The notes under the pieces are model-generated. The model made no database searches. It saw only the letters and a list, made by a program, of their open reading frames with translations, and was not told where the DNA came from. DNA of 64,000 bases from BJHL01 sp040378885. GTDB lineage: Bacteria > Planctomycetota > Phycisphaerae > Phycisphaerales > UBA1924. The position numbers and the translations under genes are program-made. Shown piece by piece: positions 43,494 to 51,415 of this stretch. Each line of letters begins with the position of its first letter. The first letter of the stretch is position 1. The DNA lies in the NCBI GenBank assembly GCA_046316615.1, contig JBKDAN010000003.1, forward strand, positions 17,115 to 81,114. The letters are read 5' to 3'.

Positions 43494-44120
43494 TCACAGA
43501 GCCTTACTCAAGATCACGCTGCGGTAGTTCGTGTAAGGCCACTGCCAGTGCTCGACGAAGCGATACCCGCGCCGCATGTAGAAGTTCATGAGGTCTGTGT
43601 CGGGCTCCGCCATGCTCAGGCCTAGTTCCTTGGCCTTGTCTTCACTCGCGCGGCGTTCGACCGTTCCCAGCAGCATCTGGCCGATGCCGCAGCCTTGATA
43701 ATCCGGGTCCACCGCGAACTGGCTGAACCACGCCACGTCAGGGCGGTGGAACCACGCCGGCCCCTCGGCTTCCTCAATCTCGTGATACAGAATGATGCCG
43801 ACGAGCTTCTGCTGCGCAACCGGCAGCACGCCCTTGTCATCTTCAGGGTCAGGCACCGGAATGTGCTCAACCGCCACCCACGCCTCGCCGCTGAACAAAC
43901 GTTGCTCCGTCTGCGCATCGGTCTGCCGCCCTGCCAGCGGAGCCAGGCCCATGGCCACCTGCTTCGCGTACGCGCGGTGCAGCAACTTGGTGATCTCGGG
44001 AATCGAGTCCGTCGGGCTCAGCCGCCGCACGGTGATATTGGGCGCGTCCGCCCGCGGCGTCGCCTGCGAGCCATTGCCCGGCTCTTTGCGTCCGTCAGAT
44101 TGCGCCTTCTCGTGCGACAT
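43494..44120 (-). CDS. GNAT family N-acetyltransferase
   Basis: A 208-residue acetyltransferase. The core is WFSQFAVDPDYQGCGIGQMLLGTVERRA (motif A, QGCGIG) and DLMNFYMRRGYRFVEHWQW (motif B). It begins with a 45-residue polar tail. The ATG at 44120 is chosen over a longer open frame (to 44366) because the extra 82 residues are Arg-rich and unconserved, and because TACACT lies 7 nt before this ATG. The substrate is unknown. The last 50 nt before its stop adjoin the palindromic element. Confidence 0.88.
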   Translation of the reverse strand: MSHEKAQSDGRKEPGNGSQATPRADAPNITVRRLSPTDSIPEITKLLHRAYAKQVAMGLAPLAGRQTDAQTEQRLFSGEAWVAVEHIPVPDPEDDKGVLPVAQQKLVGIILYHEIEEAEGPAWFHRPDVAWFSQFAVDPDYQGCGIGQMLLGTVERRASEDKAKELGLSMAEPDTDLMNFYMRRGYRFVEHWQWPYTNYRSVILSKAL

Positions 44121-44127
44121 CGAAATG

Positions 44128-44133
44128 AGTGTA
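44128..44133 (-). promoter_or_regulatory. Putative leaderless -10 element for the GNAT gene
   Basis: TACACT lies 7 nt before the ATG at 44120; no Shine-Dalgarno is present. Confidence 0.5.
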
Positions 44134-44380
44134 GTCTGTGCTCGTGCCAATTCACTGATCCTGTACCTGTTGCGAACGATCCGCCCGATGGGAAACCTGC
44201 CGCCGCCAGGGCCTGCTGCCCGCCGCGCGATTGGTTCCCGCTGTCCCGCCCTCGCCTCGCGCCGCATGAGCTGCTGGCTCACCCCGCTCACGCCGCGAAT
44301 GATGCTGCGTCGGCCTTTGGGTGTGAACCCAAAACACCGACACTTCTCTTTCGCATAACTATACACCCGGTTTCATACCT

Positions 44381-44875
44381 ATGCACTCGCCCCACCAGCC
44401 CCCAGCCACGCCGCCCGCCGGCGCTTCCGCTCCGCTCGCCAGCACATGCAGCATCCAGCTTCGCGTGCGCTACAGCGAGTGCGACCCCATGGGCGTCGCC
44501 CACCACGCCAGCTATGCCCCATGGATGGAGATGGGCCGCACCGAACTCCTCCGCGCCAGCGGCGTCAGCTACGCCAAGCTCGAAACCGAGGGCGTCTTCC
44601 TTGTCATCGCCAAACTCGAGATCAACTACAAGCGCCCCATCCGCTACGACGACATCGTCGAAGTCCGCACCACTTGGAAAGGCGGCGGCCGCGTCAAGAT
44701 CATCCACGACTACGAACTCTGGGTCATCGAACACGGCGGCCACGCCATGGGCAACATCGCCGCCACCGCAGCCAGCCCCGTCCCCATCCTCTGCGCCACC
44801 GCCAGCACGCTGCTCGCGTGCGTTGACGCTAAAGGCGCTCTGCGAGCCCTGCCCGACTGGCTCGCAAGCGTGTAA
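44381..44875 (+). CDS. Acyl-CoA thioesterase, 4HBT/YbgC family
   Basis: A 164-residue hotdog-fold protein. The catalytic signature is RYSECDPMGVAHHASYAPWMEMGRTELL, with the Asp of ECDPMG in the position of the YbgC/4-HBA-CoA thioesterase nucleophile. The first 22 residues are Pro/Ala-rich and probably disordered. It hydrolyses short-chain or aromatic acyl-CoA by family inference. TATACA lies 15 nt upstream of the ATG, so it may have a very short leader. The 260-nt divergent gap to the GNAT gene shows no other feature that I recognise. Confidence 0.92.
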   Translation: MHSPHQPPATPPAGASAPLASTCSIQLRVRYSECDPMGVAHHASYAPWMEMGRTELLRASGVSYAKLETEGVFLVIAKLEINYKRPIRYDDIVEVRTTWKGGGRVKIIHDYELWVIEHGGHAMGNIAATAASPVPILCATASTLLACVDAKGALRALPDWLASV

Positions 44876-44943
44876 GCGGGTAAAGCGAACGAGGGAAAGG
44901 CCAGCAACATACTCCGCGGTGTTCCCCTCAGCGCACCGCATCT

Positions 44944-45035
44944 AACCCCATCGCAACTTTCCCAATCTCTGCGCCCTCCGCAATCTCCGCAGACTCCGCG
45001 ACCTTCGTCCCCTTCGCGATCTTCGCGTTCAATCG
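44944..45035. repeat. GCGGAG/GCGAAG-word repeat block between convergent genes
   Basis: On the plus strand, CTCCGCAATCTCCGCAGAC then CCTTCGCGATCTTCGCGTTC. It is related to the right edge of the element at 43434-43490 (CTTCGCATCTTCGCGTTGA). Both blocks lie between convergent gene ends. It is non-coding. Confidence 0.65.
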
Positions 45036-45040
45036 CCGCC

Positions 45041-45988
45041 TTACCAAGCCAAGTGCCGCGGCCGGTCCCCATTGAGCACCGCCCACACATCCTTCACCAC
45101 CCAGCTCATGTTCGCATGCGCCGTCGCCGTCGCCGCCGCCAGGTGCGGGCTCACATGCGCGTTGGGCAGTTGCAGCAGCGGATACGTGGGCCCAAACGGC
45201 TCAGGTTCATGCACATCAATCAGCGCCTTCGCCTTGTTGTTGTCTCGCAAGAACGCCGCCAGCGCAAACTCATCCACGATAAACCCGCGGCTCGTGTTCA
45301 CAAAGATCACCGTGGGCCGCATCTGCCGAAACACATGCGCATTGATCAATCGATGGTTGCTCGCCCGCGTATCCACATGCACTGTCACGATGTCCGCCCA
45401 ATGCAGCAGATCCGTCATGGGCATGGGCTTCGCGCCATGCCGCTGCTCTTCCGCAATCTCCGCCACGTCGTAATACGCCGTCTCCATCTCAAACCCGCGC
45501 GCCATCTTCGCCACGCGAGATCCGATGCGCCCCAGCCCCAAGATCCCCAGCCGCAGCTCGCACAACTGATTGGGTGCTTCCAGTTCCTTCCGCAGCGCGT
45601 TCCACTCAGCCGCCGGAACGGACTTGTCCAAAAACACCCGCGGCCGCACTGCGTCCATCAGCATCGCAAACACATACTCCGCCACCGCCGTGCTGTTGGC
45701 ATCAGGCGTGTGTACGACTGCCACGCCACGCCGCCGACATTCCTCCACATCAATCCTGTCCAGCCCCACGCCCGCGCGTCCCACCACCCGCAGCCGCGAT
45801 GCCTTGTCCAGCAGTTCTGCGTTCACGCGCGTGTACGTCCGCACAATCAGCCCATCAGCCTTCACCAGCAGAGCCTCAAACTCCTCCGTCTGCGTGAAGT
45901 GACACGCCACCACGTCGCAGCTCTCTTCCAGCCACGCCCGCGCTGCCGCATCCAGTTCTTCCGCAATAAGCACCAAAGGCCGCGTCAT
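45041..45988 (-). CDS. D-isomer-specific 2-hydroxyacid dehydrogenase (SerA-like)
   Basis: A 315-residue NAD-dependent dehydrogenase. The nucleotide-binding motif is LGILGLGRIGSRVAKMARGF. Catalytic Arg is in NTSRGFIVDE (about 232-241), Glu in DVHEPEPFG, and His in HVSPHLAAAT. It lacks the C-terminal ACT domain of full SerA, so it may be a phosphoglycerate, hydroxypyruvate or other 2-ketoacid reductase; the substrate is unknown. The ATG at 45988 is 6 nt after TAGCGT. It diverges from the outer-membrane barrel gene with only 54 nt between start codons. Confidence 0.93.
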   Translation of the reverse strand: MTRPLVLIAEELDAAARAWLEESCDVVACHFTQTEEFEALLVKADGLIVRTYTRVNAELLDKASRLRVVGRAGVGLDRIDVEECRRRGVAVVHTPDANSTAVAEYVFAMLMDAVRPRVFLDKSVPAAEWNALRKELEAPNQLCELRLGILGLGRIGSRVAKMARGFEMETAYYDVAEIAEEQRHGAKPMPMTDLLHWADIVTVHVDTRASNHRLINAHVFRQMRPTVIFVNTSRGFIVDEFALAAFLRDNNKAKALIDVHEPEPFGPTYPLLQLPNAHVSPHLAAATATAHANMSWVVKDVWAVLNGDRPRHLAW

Positions 45989-45994
45989 GCCGCA

Positions 45995-46000
45995 ACGCTA
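45995..46000 (-). promoter_or_regulatory. Putative leaderless -10 element for the dehydrogenase gene
   Basis: TAGCGT is 6 nt before the ATG at 45988. Back-to-back with the element at 46031-46036, it forms a very compact divergent promoter. Confidence 0.55.
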
Positions 46001-46030
46001 GGCCCATCGCCAACCGCTCCTGCACCGGCA

Positions 46031-46036
46031 TAGACT
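46031..46036 (+). promoter_or_regulatory. Putative leaderless -10 element for the outer-membrane barrel gene
   Basis: TAGACT is 6 nt before the ATG at 46043 (spacer CCGCCC). No Shine-Dalgarno is present. Confidence 0.55.
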
Positions 46037-46042
46037 CCGCCC

Positions 46043-46978
46043 ATGCTCGCACTCGCCCTGCTCGCCGCCACACTCTCGCAAACACAACCCGCCGCGTCGC
46101 AGCCCGAGGCTGCGCCCGCCCGTGCGCAAGAAGTCGCCAACACCGCCAACAACACCGACACATCCGCACCCGCCTGGCAACACGCCCAGCTCCGCCTCCG
46201 CGTCGAACCCAGCCTCTGGTACATGGGCCCCGGCGGCGAGCTCAAGCTCCCCAGCCCGACACTCGCGGGCGAAGGCGAAGACCTCGAAATCGACGAGCTC
46301 GGCTTCGACAGCCCCGAACTCGTCCCCCACATCGAAGCCCACATCTTCGCCGGCCCCAACTGGCGCTTCGGCGTCCGCGGCTTCACCTTCAGCGACGACC
46401 AAACCACCCTCATGTCGCGCACAGGCCGCATCGGCGACATCGGCTTCGACAACACCTCCACCATGCGCAGCGGCCTCGACTACAGCACCTTCGAAATCGA
46501 AGCCGCATACGGCTTCGAAGTCCTTCGCGGCGACGAATCCAAAGAGCCGCTCCTCATCAACGGTCGCCGCCGCTTCGTCGCACGCCTCGAAGGCATCGCC
46601 GGCCTCCGCCTCATCGACATCGACTGGGAAGTCGAACGCATCGCCTCCAGCTCCGTCTTCTTGGGCGGCTCCCGCGCCGCCGTCGACGAAACCTACATCC
46701 AGCTCTTGGGCGGCGGCCGCTTCGCCTTCGCCTTCAACGAAGAGTGGGGCATCGACCTCACCCTCATGCTCGGCGCCAGTCCCTTCGGCGACGCCACAAG
46801 CTTCTCAGGCGACATCATCGTCGGCGGCACCTACGAACCCCACTGGGCCCCCAACTTCGGCATCCAGCTCGGTTACCGCAGCGCGTTCTTCAGCCTCGCG
46901 AGCGGCGAAGGTCAGGACGAGTTCGAATACGCCGGCGCCCACCAGGGCCTCATGCTGGGCGTCGTCCTCAAGTTCTAA
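46043..46978 (+). CDS. Predicted outer-membrane beta-barrel protein
   Basis: A 311-residue exported protein: signal peptide MLALALLAATLSQTQPAA, a polar linker, then alternating hydrophobic strands with aromatic girdles (QLRLRVEPSLWYMGPGG, WRFGVRGFTFSDDQ, GRFAFAFNEEWGIDLTLML). It ends in GLMLGVVLKF with a terminal Phe, the classical outer-membrane insertion signal. No family name is evident. Together with waaA it argues for a true outer membrane. It ends 9 nt before the convergent DUF2325-like gene. Confidence 0.78.
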   Translation: MLALALLAATLSQTQPAASQPEAAPARAQEVANTANNTDTSAPAWQHAQLRLRVEPSLWYMGPGGELKLPSPTLAGEGEDLEIDELGFDSPELVPHIEAHIFAGPNWRFGVRGFTFSDDQTTLMSRTGRIGDIGFDNTSTMRSGLDYSTFEIEAAYGFEVLRGDESKEPLLINGRRRFVARLEGIAGLRLIDIDWEVERIASSSVFLGGSRAAVDETYIQLLGGGRFAFAFNEEWGIDLTLMLGASPFGDATSFSGDIIVGGTYEPHWAPNFGIQLGYRSAFFSLASGEGQDEFEYAGAHQGLMLGVVLKF

Positions 46979-46987
46979 AGCCATCGC

Positions 46988-48664
46988 TCACGTCGCCGCA
47001 GCAAGCCGATTGCCCACCTGCTCCGTCACCGCCTTCGCCACTTGCTCGGGGCTGTGTCCCGCAGGCAGTTGCACAAACAGTTTGTCATGCTTCCGCGCAT
47101 AATCGCGCGCGTCATCAATATGGTGGTGCCCCGCCAGCCGCGTGATCGCCACAACCAGCGCAGTGTCAATCTTCGCGATCACCGGCTCCATCGGCGCGCT
47201 GCTCGCATGCTCGCGCAGCGATATCCAGTCAAAGTCCGCAAGTTCAAACGCGTCGCGCAGCCGCTGCTCCTGCTGCGCAAATCGCGTCCCGCCAATCAGC
47301 ACCAGCCGCTTCCCGCCCAAGAGCCCGCGCACATGCAGCACATCCGCCGAATATCGCGGCCCGCTCGATGCCTCGCGCTCCGCTTCCTTCTCCGCCTGCC
47401 GCTCGATCTTCCGCTGAATCGTGTCCAGCAGCGTCGAAAACGACTCCTCCAGTTCAACCTCCGTCGGCACCCCATCTTCGTCCATCAGCTTCGCGACCGG
47501 CGCAAGCATCTCTTCCAGTTGCTCGCGTGATCGCGAATCCAGCCCGCTCACACTCCCAAGCCCCGCAACACCCGTCTGCAGACTTCTCCAGTCGCCGGCC
47601 TCACTCGCCTCGCCCGCTTCCGCAATGCGCTGCGCATGATACTTGATCTTGTTCAGAGCCTTCTTGCTCTGCTTCGTGTCCGTCGTCGTGCGGTCCACCT
47701 CAGTCGCAAGAGCCTTGATCTCATCACGCAGTTGCGGCGCACGCACCGGGTCCGCCGGATCATCCAGCCGCATGAACCGATCGACGAAAATGTGCTGCAC
47801 TTCCGCCGTGCGCCGCAGCCACATGAACGCGTCAAACTGGTCCATGTCATCGCGTTCGAGCCACGTCTGCTTCAGAATCAGCCGCAGCCCGCTCTGCGCT
47901 TCCGCCAGCAACTTCATGCACGCCGTCATCTGCGCCGTATTCGCCCCGCTCCCCGCACCATGCAACGTCGCCGCCGTCTTCGCGCACCCCTGCAACGCCT
48001 CATAGCAGTCGCGAATCATGTCCATCACGTTGTCATCAGGAATGTCATGCCCCGGCATGAACATCCACAAAAAGCAGTTGGGCAGAGCCTTCGCTTCCGC
48101 AATCAGCCCCGCAACCTGCGTTCGTATCGCCTCGCGTCCCTCGCCCGATTTCTCCGCCGCGCGACGCTGCTTCGCCACCTCGCACGCACGTATCTTGATG
48201 CCCGCGCGTTTCACAATCAGCTCAAGCAGCTCGCCCTCATCCGCCGGAACCGCCACGCCGTGCTTCGCTTCGATCGTCTCCGCTTCCGTGATCGATTGCC
48301 TCGCTCGCGCCAGATCGCTGCTGCTCCCCTCCACCCGCAGATGCATCTGCACCCCGCCGATCTTCAGCGGCACAATCCCTTCCGACATGACCCTTGGGCC
48401 CACAATCGCCGCCTTCGCAGGCGTCACTTCCCCCGCACGCGCAATGATCTTCGCCGGCTCTCCTGGCGGTTCCGCCAGTGCAGCATGACTCGCAGACGCA
48501 CTCACAGGCCCCGCGTCAGAGTCCGTCTTCTTCGCGTCACACGTTTCGAGAACAACCTTCGCCAGGGCTACAAGCAGGGCCCGTGTCGTCGGATCGTTTT
48601 CCAGTTTCGTCGTCAAAAAGCGCTGGAGCGCGGCTGTTAGCTCTTCTCCGGCTGGCGACTGCAT
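46988..48664 (-). CDS. Large cytosolic protein with DUF2325-like C-terminal domain
   Basis: A 558-residue protein without membrane segments. Most of it is alpha-helical and charged, with long helices at about 150-430 (for example TEVELEESFSTLLDTIQRKI). The last 110 residues read GKRLVLIGGTRFAQQEQRLRD ... ALVVAITRLAGHHHIDDARDYARKHDKLFVQLP, matching the layout of DUF2325 (a small Rossmann-like domain with GG near its start, often in regulators of uncharacterised systems). GGAG lies 6 nt before the ATG at 48664, which is preferred to an upstream in-frame start at 48775 with no conserved residues. Function unknown. Confidence 0.7.
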   Translation of the reverse strand: MQSPAGEELTAALQRFLTTKLENDPTTRALLVALAKVVLETCDAKKTDSDAGPVSASASHAALAEPPGEPAKIIARAGEVTPAKAAIVGPRVMSEGIVPLKIGGVQMHLRVEGSSSDLARARQSITEAETIEAKHGVAVPADEGELLELIVKRAGIKIRACEVAKQRRAAEKSGEGREAIRTQVAGLIAEAKALPNCFLWMFMPGHDIPDDNVMDMIRDCYEALQGCAKTAATLHGAGSGANTAQMTACMKLLAEAQSGLRLILKQTWLERDDMDQFDAFMWLRRTAEVQHIFVDRFMRLDDPADPVRAPQLRDEIKALATEVDRTTTDTKQSKKALNKIKYHAQRIAEAGEASEAGDWRSLQTGVAGLGSVSGLDSRSREQLEEMLAPVAKLMDEDGVPTEVELEESFSTLLDTIQRKIERQAEKEAEREASSGPRYSADVLHVRGLLGGKRLVLIGGTRFAQQEQRLRDAFELADFDWISLREHASSAPMEPVIAKIDTALVVAITRLAGHHHIDDARDYARKHDKLFVQLPAGHSPEQVAKAVTEQVGNRLAAAT

Positions 48665-48965
48665 ACATATCTCCAAGGACGACGCCACAAAATTCGCCCC
48701 CGTCGCTCGCATCATACATGAAGTGCACGCTAACCGCCACCGCCGCGTGCCAACTTGCCGCGATTTCACCCACACCTGTGCGCTCGCCCGCCCGTATTGC
48801 GGGGTCGCACAAATGATGTTGCAACACTCACTCCATGGGGTTCCTCACACGCCAAGAACTCGCTATGCATGATTATGCAATCGTGAAACGTCCGTGAATA
48901 CGCACCGCGCGCCCCGCAACCCACCCAAACCGGCCCCTCTGCTCGCCCTGCTAGAGTTTTCCGAT
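48665..48965. other. Divergent intergenic gap of about 300 nt
   Basis: No gene is supported here. The gap holds the promoters of the DUF2325-like gene and the aldehyde dehydrogenase gene. Near 48864-48883 the words ATGCATG and ATTATGCAAT form a small AT-rich direct or inverted repeat that could be an operator. I see no terminator, RNA gene or long repeat. Confidence 0.5.
48952..48957 (+). promoter_or_regulatory. Putative leaderless or short-leader -10 element for the ALDH gene
   Basis: TAGAGT is 8 nt before the ATG at 48966; no Shine-Dalgarno is present. Confidence 0.45.
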
Positions 48966-50492
48966 ATGTCCCATCAGCTCTTCCAACAACTCGGCATCGC
49001 CTCTGACTCTCGCTTCAACACCAAGGGTCTCCCCGCCTCTCGCATCCACACCTGCAAGAGCGCGGTCGACGGCGCAACCATCGCCACCATCGCCCTCGAT
49101 GATGCCGCTTCTTACGACGCCACCGTCGCACGCAGCCACGCAGCATTCCTCAAATGGCGTGAAATCCCCGCTCCCCAGCGTGGCCTCGTCGTTCGCGCAA
49201 TTGGCGACGAATTCCGCACCCACAAAGATGCCCTCGGTCGCCTGCTCAGCCTCGAAGTCGGCAAGATCCTCCAAGAAGGCTGGGGCGAAGTCCAGGAAAC
49301 CATCGACATCGCCGACTTCGCCGTGGGCCTCTCTCGCCAGTGCTACGGCCTCACCATGCCCAGCGAGCGCGAAAACCACCGCCTCATGGAACAGTGGCAT
49401 CCCCTCGGCCCCATCGGCGTCATCAGCGCCTTCAACTTCCCCAACGCCGTCTGGGCCTGGAACAGCATGCTCGCCGCCGTCTGTGGCGACACCACCGTCT
49501 GGAAGCCCAGCCTCCTCGCGCCCCTTACCGCCATCGCCAGCAACGCCATCGCGCAGCGCGTCGCCGACAAGATGGGTCACCCCGATCTCTTCACCCTCGT
49601 CATCGGCACCGACAGCGAAGTCGGCGAACGCATGATCGCCGACCGCCGCCTCCCTCTCATCAGCGCCACCGGCTCCTGCCGCATGGGCAAGCGCGTCGGA
49701 GAAGTCGTCGCCAACCGCCTCGCCCGCTGCCTCCTCGAACTGGGAGGCAACAACGCCGCCATCGTCGATCAGCACGCCGATCTCACCCTCGCCATCCCCG
49801 CCATCGTCTTCGGCGCCGCCGGCACCGCAGGCCAGCGCTGCACGACAACGCGCCGCCTCATCGTCCACGAGAGCATCGCCGACGATGTCTGCGCCAAACT
49901 CGTGAACGCCTACAAGCAGATCCACACCCGCATCGGCAACCCGCTGCAAGAAGGCACCCTCGTCGGCCCCCTCGTCAACGCCCGCAGCGGCGAACTCTTC
50001 GACCACGCCGTCGCCAGCGCAAAGCAGCAGGGGGGCCAGGTCCTCATCGGCGGCGCACGCGTCACCATCAAGGGCTGCGAAAACGGCGTCTACGTCCAGC
50101 CCACCATCATCCGCGCCCCAAAGTCCAACGACCTTCCCATCTCGCGTGAAGAAACCTTCGCGCCCATCATGTACGTCTTCACATTCAAGACGCTCGACGA
50201 AGCCATCGCCATGAACAATGGCGTCGACCAAGGCCTCTCCAGTTCCATCTTCACGGATAGCATGAGGAGCGCCGAACGTTTCCTCTCCGCCTCCGGCTCC
50301 GACTGCGGCATCGCCAACGTCAACGCCGGTACCAGCGGTGCGGAAATCGGCGGCGCATTCGGCGGTGAAAAAGACACCGGCGGCGGCCGCGAAAGCGGCA
50401 GCGACAGTTGGAAGGCGTACATGCGTCGCCAAACCAACACCGTCCACTTCGGCAGCACTCTCAAACTCGCACAAGGAATCAAGTTTGATTGA
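48966..50492 (+). CDS. Aldehyde dehydrogenase, ALDH7 (aminoadipate-semialdehyde) type
   Basis: A 508-residue NAD-dependent aldehyde dehydrogenase. Catalytic Cys292 (GQRCTTTRRL) and general-base Glu258 (LLELGGNNAAI) are visible; SAFNFPNAVWAWN and ATGSCRMGKRVGE are cofactor-binding. The C-terminal stretch FGGEKDTGGGRESGSDSWKAYM is typical of ALDH7A1/AmaB, which oxidise 2-aminoadipate 6-semialdehyde in lysine degradation. The exact substrate is a family inference. rpiA follows in the same direction, starting about 28 nt after the stop (or overlapping if its TTG at 50485 is used). Confidence 0.94.
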   Translation: MSHQLFQQLGIASDSRFNTKGLPASRIHTCKSAVDGATIATIALDDAASYDATVARSHAAFLKWREIPAPQRGLVVRAIGDEFRTHKDALGRLLSLEVGKILQEGWGEVQETIDIADFAVGLSRQCYGLTMPSERENHRLMEQWHPLGPIGVISAFNFPNAVWAWNSMLAAVCGDTTVWKPSLLAPLTAIASNAIAQRVADKMGHPDLFTLVIGTDSEVGERMIADRRLPLISATGSCRMGKRVGEVVANRLARCLLELGGNNAAIVDQHADLTLAIPAIVFGAAGTAGQRCTTTRRLIVHESIADDVCAKLVNAYKQIHTRIGNPLQEGTLVGPLVNARSGELFDHAVASAKQQGGQVLIGGARVTIKGCENGVYVQPTIIRAPKSNDLPISREETFAPIMYVFTFKTLDEAIAMNNGVDQGLSSSIFTDSMRSAERFLSASGSDCGIANVNAGTSGAEIGGAFGGEKDTGGGRESGSDSWKAYMRRQTNTVHFGSTLKLAQGIKFD

Positions 50493-50520
50493 CCCCATCG
50501 CCAGCCGCCTGAAGGAAAGC

Positions 50521-51246
50521 ATGCCCAAGGCCTACGCCGCCGCTGGTGCAACAGCCGGTAAAGGTCATGTCATCGCCCCCGAGCACGACAAGCTCGCCCA
50601 AGCCGCCATCGCCCCCATCGCCAGCGGCATGACCGTCGGCCTTGGCACCGGTCGCAGCAGCAGCCGCGCCATGCGCGCTCTCGCTCTCCGCGTCCAGCAA
50701 GAACATCTCGACATCCAGTGCGTCAGCACCAGCATGGCCACCGACCAACTCGCCGCCGAGCTTGGCCTGCCCACCATCCCCTTCGCCGACGTCCAACAGG
50801 TCGACTACCTCTTCGACGGCTGCGACGAAGTCGACAACGACCTCCGCGCCATGAAGGGCCAGCACGGCGCAATCACCCGCCAGCGCCTCGTCGCCCAGGT
50901 CGCCGATCACGTCGCCTACCTCGCCAGCGAAGAAAAACTCGTCGACCAACTCGGCAGCAAGGCCCTCCTCGCCGTCGTCATCATCCCCTTCGGCATCGCC
51001 AGCATCCGCGAGCGCCTCCGCGCCCTGGGCCTCTCCGGCATCGTCCGCCGCAACATGGACGGCGAAGTCGTCATCACCGACGGCGGCGGCGTCGTCCTCG
51101 ACATGCACATCACCGGCAAAAACGTCGAACAACTCGCCACCGACTTGGACCACGTGACCGGAGTCGTCGACCACGGCCTCTTCCTGACCGAAGCCGACGA
51201 AATCCTCCTCGAGACATCAACCGGCGACGTCCGCAAGCTCGGTTGA
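50521..51246 (+). CDS. rpiA: Ribose 5-phosphate isomerase A, divergent
   Basis: A 241-residue RpiA-type isomerase (ribose 5-P to ribulose 5-P). Motifs are recognisable but altered: GLGTGRSSSRAM (usual GLGTGSTA), YLFDGCDEVDNDLRAMKGQHGA (usual DGADEVDPxLxxIKGGGGA) and VVITDGGGVVLDMHI (usual VTDNGNxIlD). The Asp/Glu and Lys catalytic residues remain. AAGGA precedes the ATG at 50521 by 5 nt; a TTG at 50485, also with AAGGA, would overlap the ALDH stop. A REP-like palindrome begins 4 nt after the stop. It is probably co-transcribed with the ALDH gene. Confidence 0.85.
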   Translation: MPKAYAAAGATAGKGHVIAPEHDKLAQAAIAPIASGMTVGLGTGRSSSRAMRALALRVQQEHLDIQCVSTSMATDQLAAELGLPTIPFADVQQVDYLFDGCDEVDNDLRAMKGQHGAITRQRLVAQVADHVAYLASEEKLVDQLGSKALLAVVIIPFGIASIRERLRALGLSGIVRRNMDGEVVITDGGGVVLDMHITGKNVEQLATDLDHVTGVVDHGLFLTEADEILLETSTGDVRKLG

Positions 51247-51250
51247 TCCC

Positions 51251-51282
51251 GGTGGCCCGCCCCTCCGGGGCGGGCGCATGCC
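51251..51282 (+). repeat. REP-like palindromic element, copy 2 of 4
   Basis: Starts GGTGGCCCG, ends GCATGCC, with core CCGCCCC-TCC-GGGGCGG as in copy 1. It starts 4 nt after the rpiA stop. Confidence 0.8.
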
Positions 51283-51415
51283 CCGACCGCGACACCAGAT
51301 TTCCCGCGCCTCCTCCCGCCACAAATCGAAAATGGCCCCGCTCTCCTCAGGGCCTTCACGTCAATCTCGTATCGCCGTTCACACCATGTTCGAGCACTCG
51401 CCGCGCGCCAGCCGG

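Noticed and set aside
41839..43497. Long minus-strand ORF over GH57 and the palindromic element
   Set aside because: Antisense shadow; its N-terminal LCALCVFV-type residues come from the short-word repeat, a known source of spurious ORFs.
44121..44366. 82-residue N-terminal extension of the GNAT gene
   Set aside because: Arg-rich, unconserved in appearance, and the internal ATG at 44120 has a well-placed -10 hexamer.
48951..50528. 525-codon antisense ORF over the ALDH gene
   Set aside because: Gly/Asp/Val-rich shadow of a conserved dehydrogenase with catalytic residues on the other strand.
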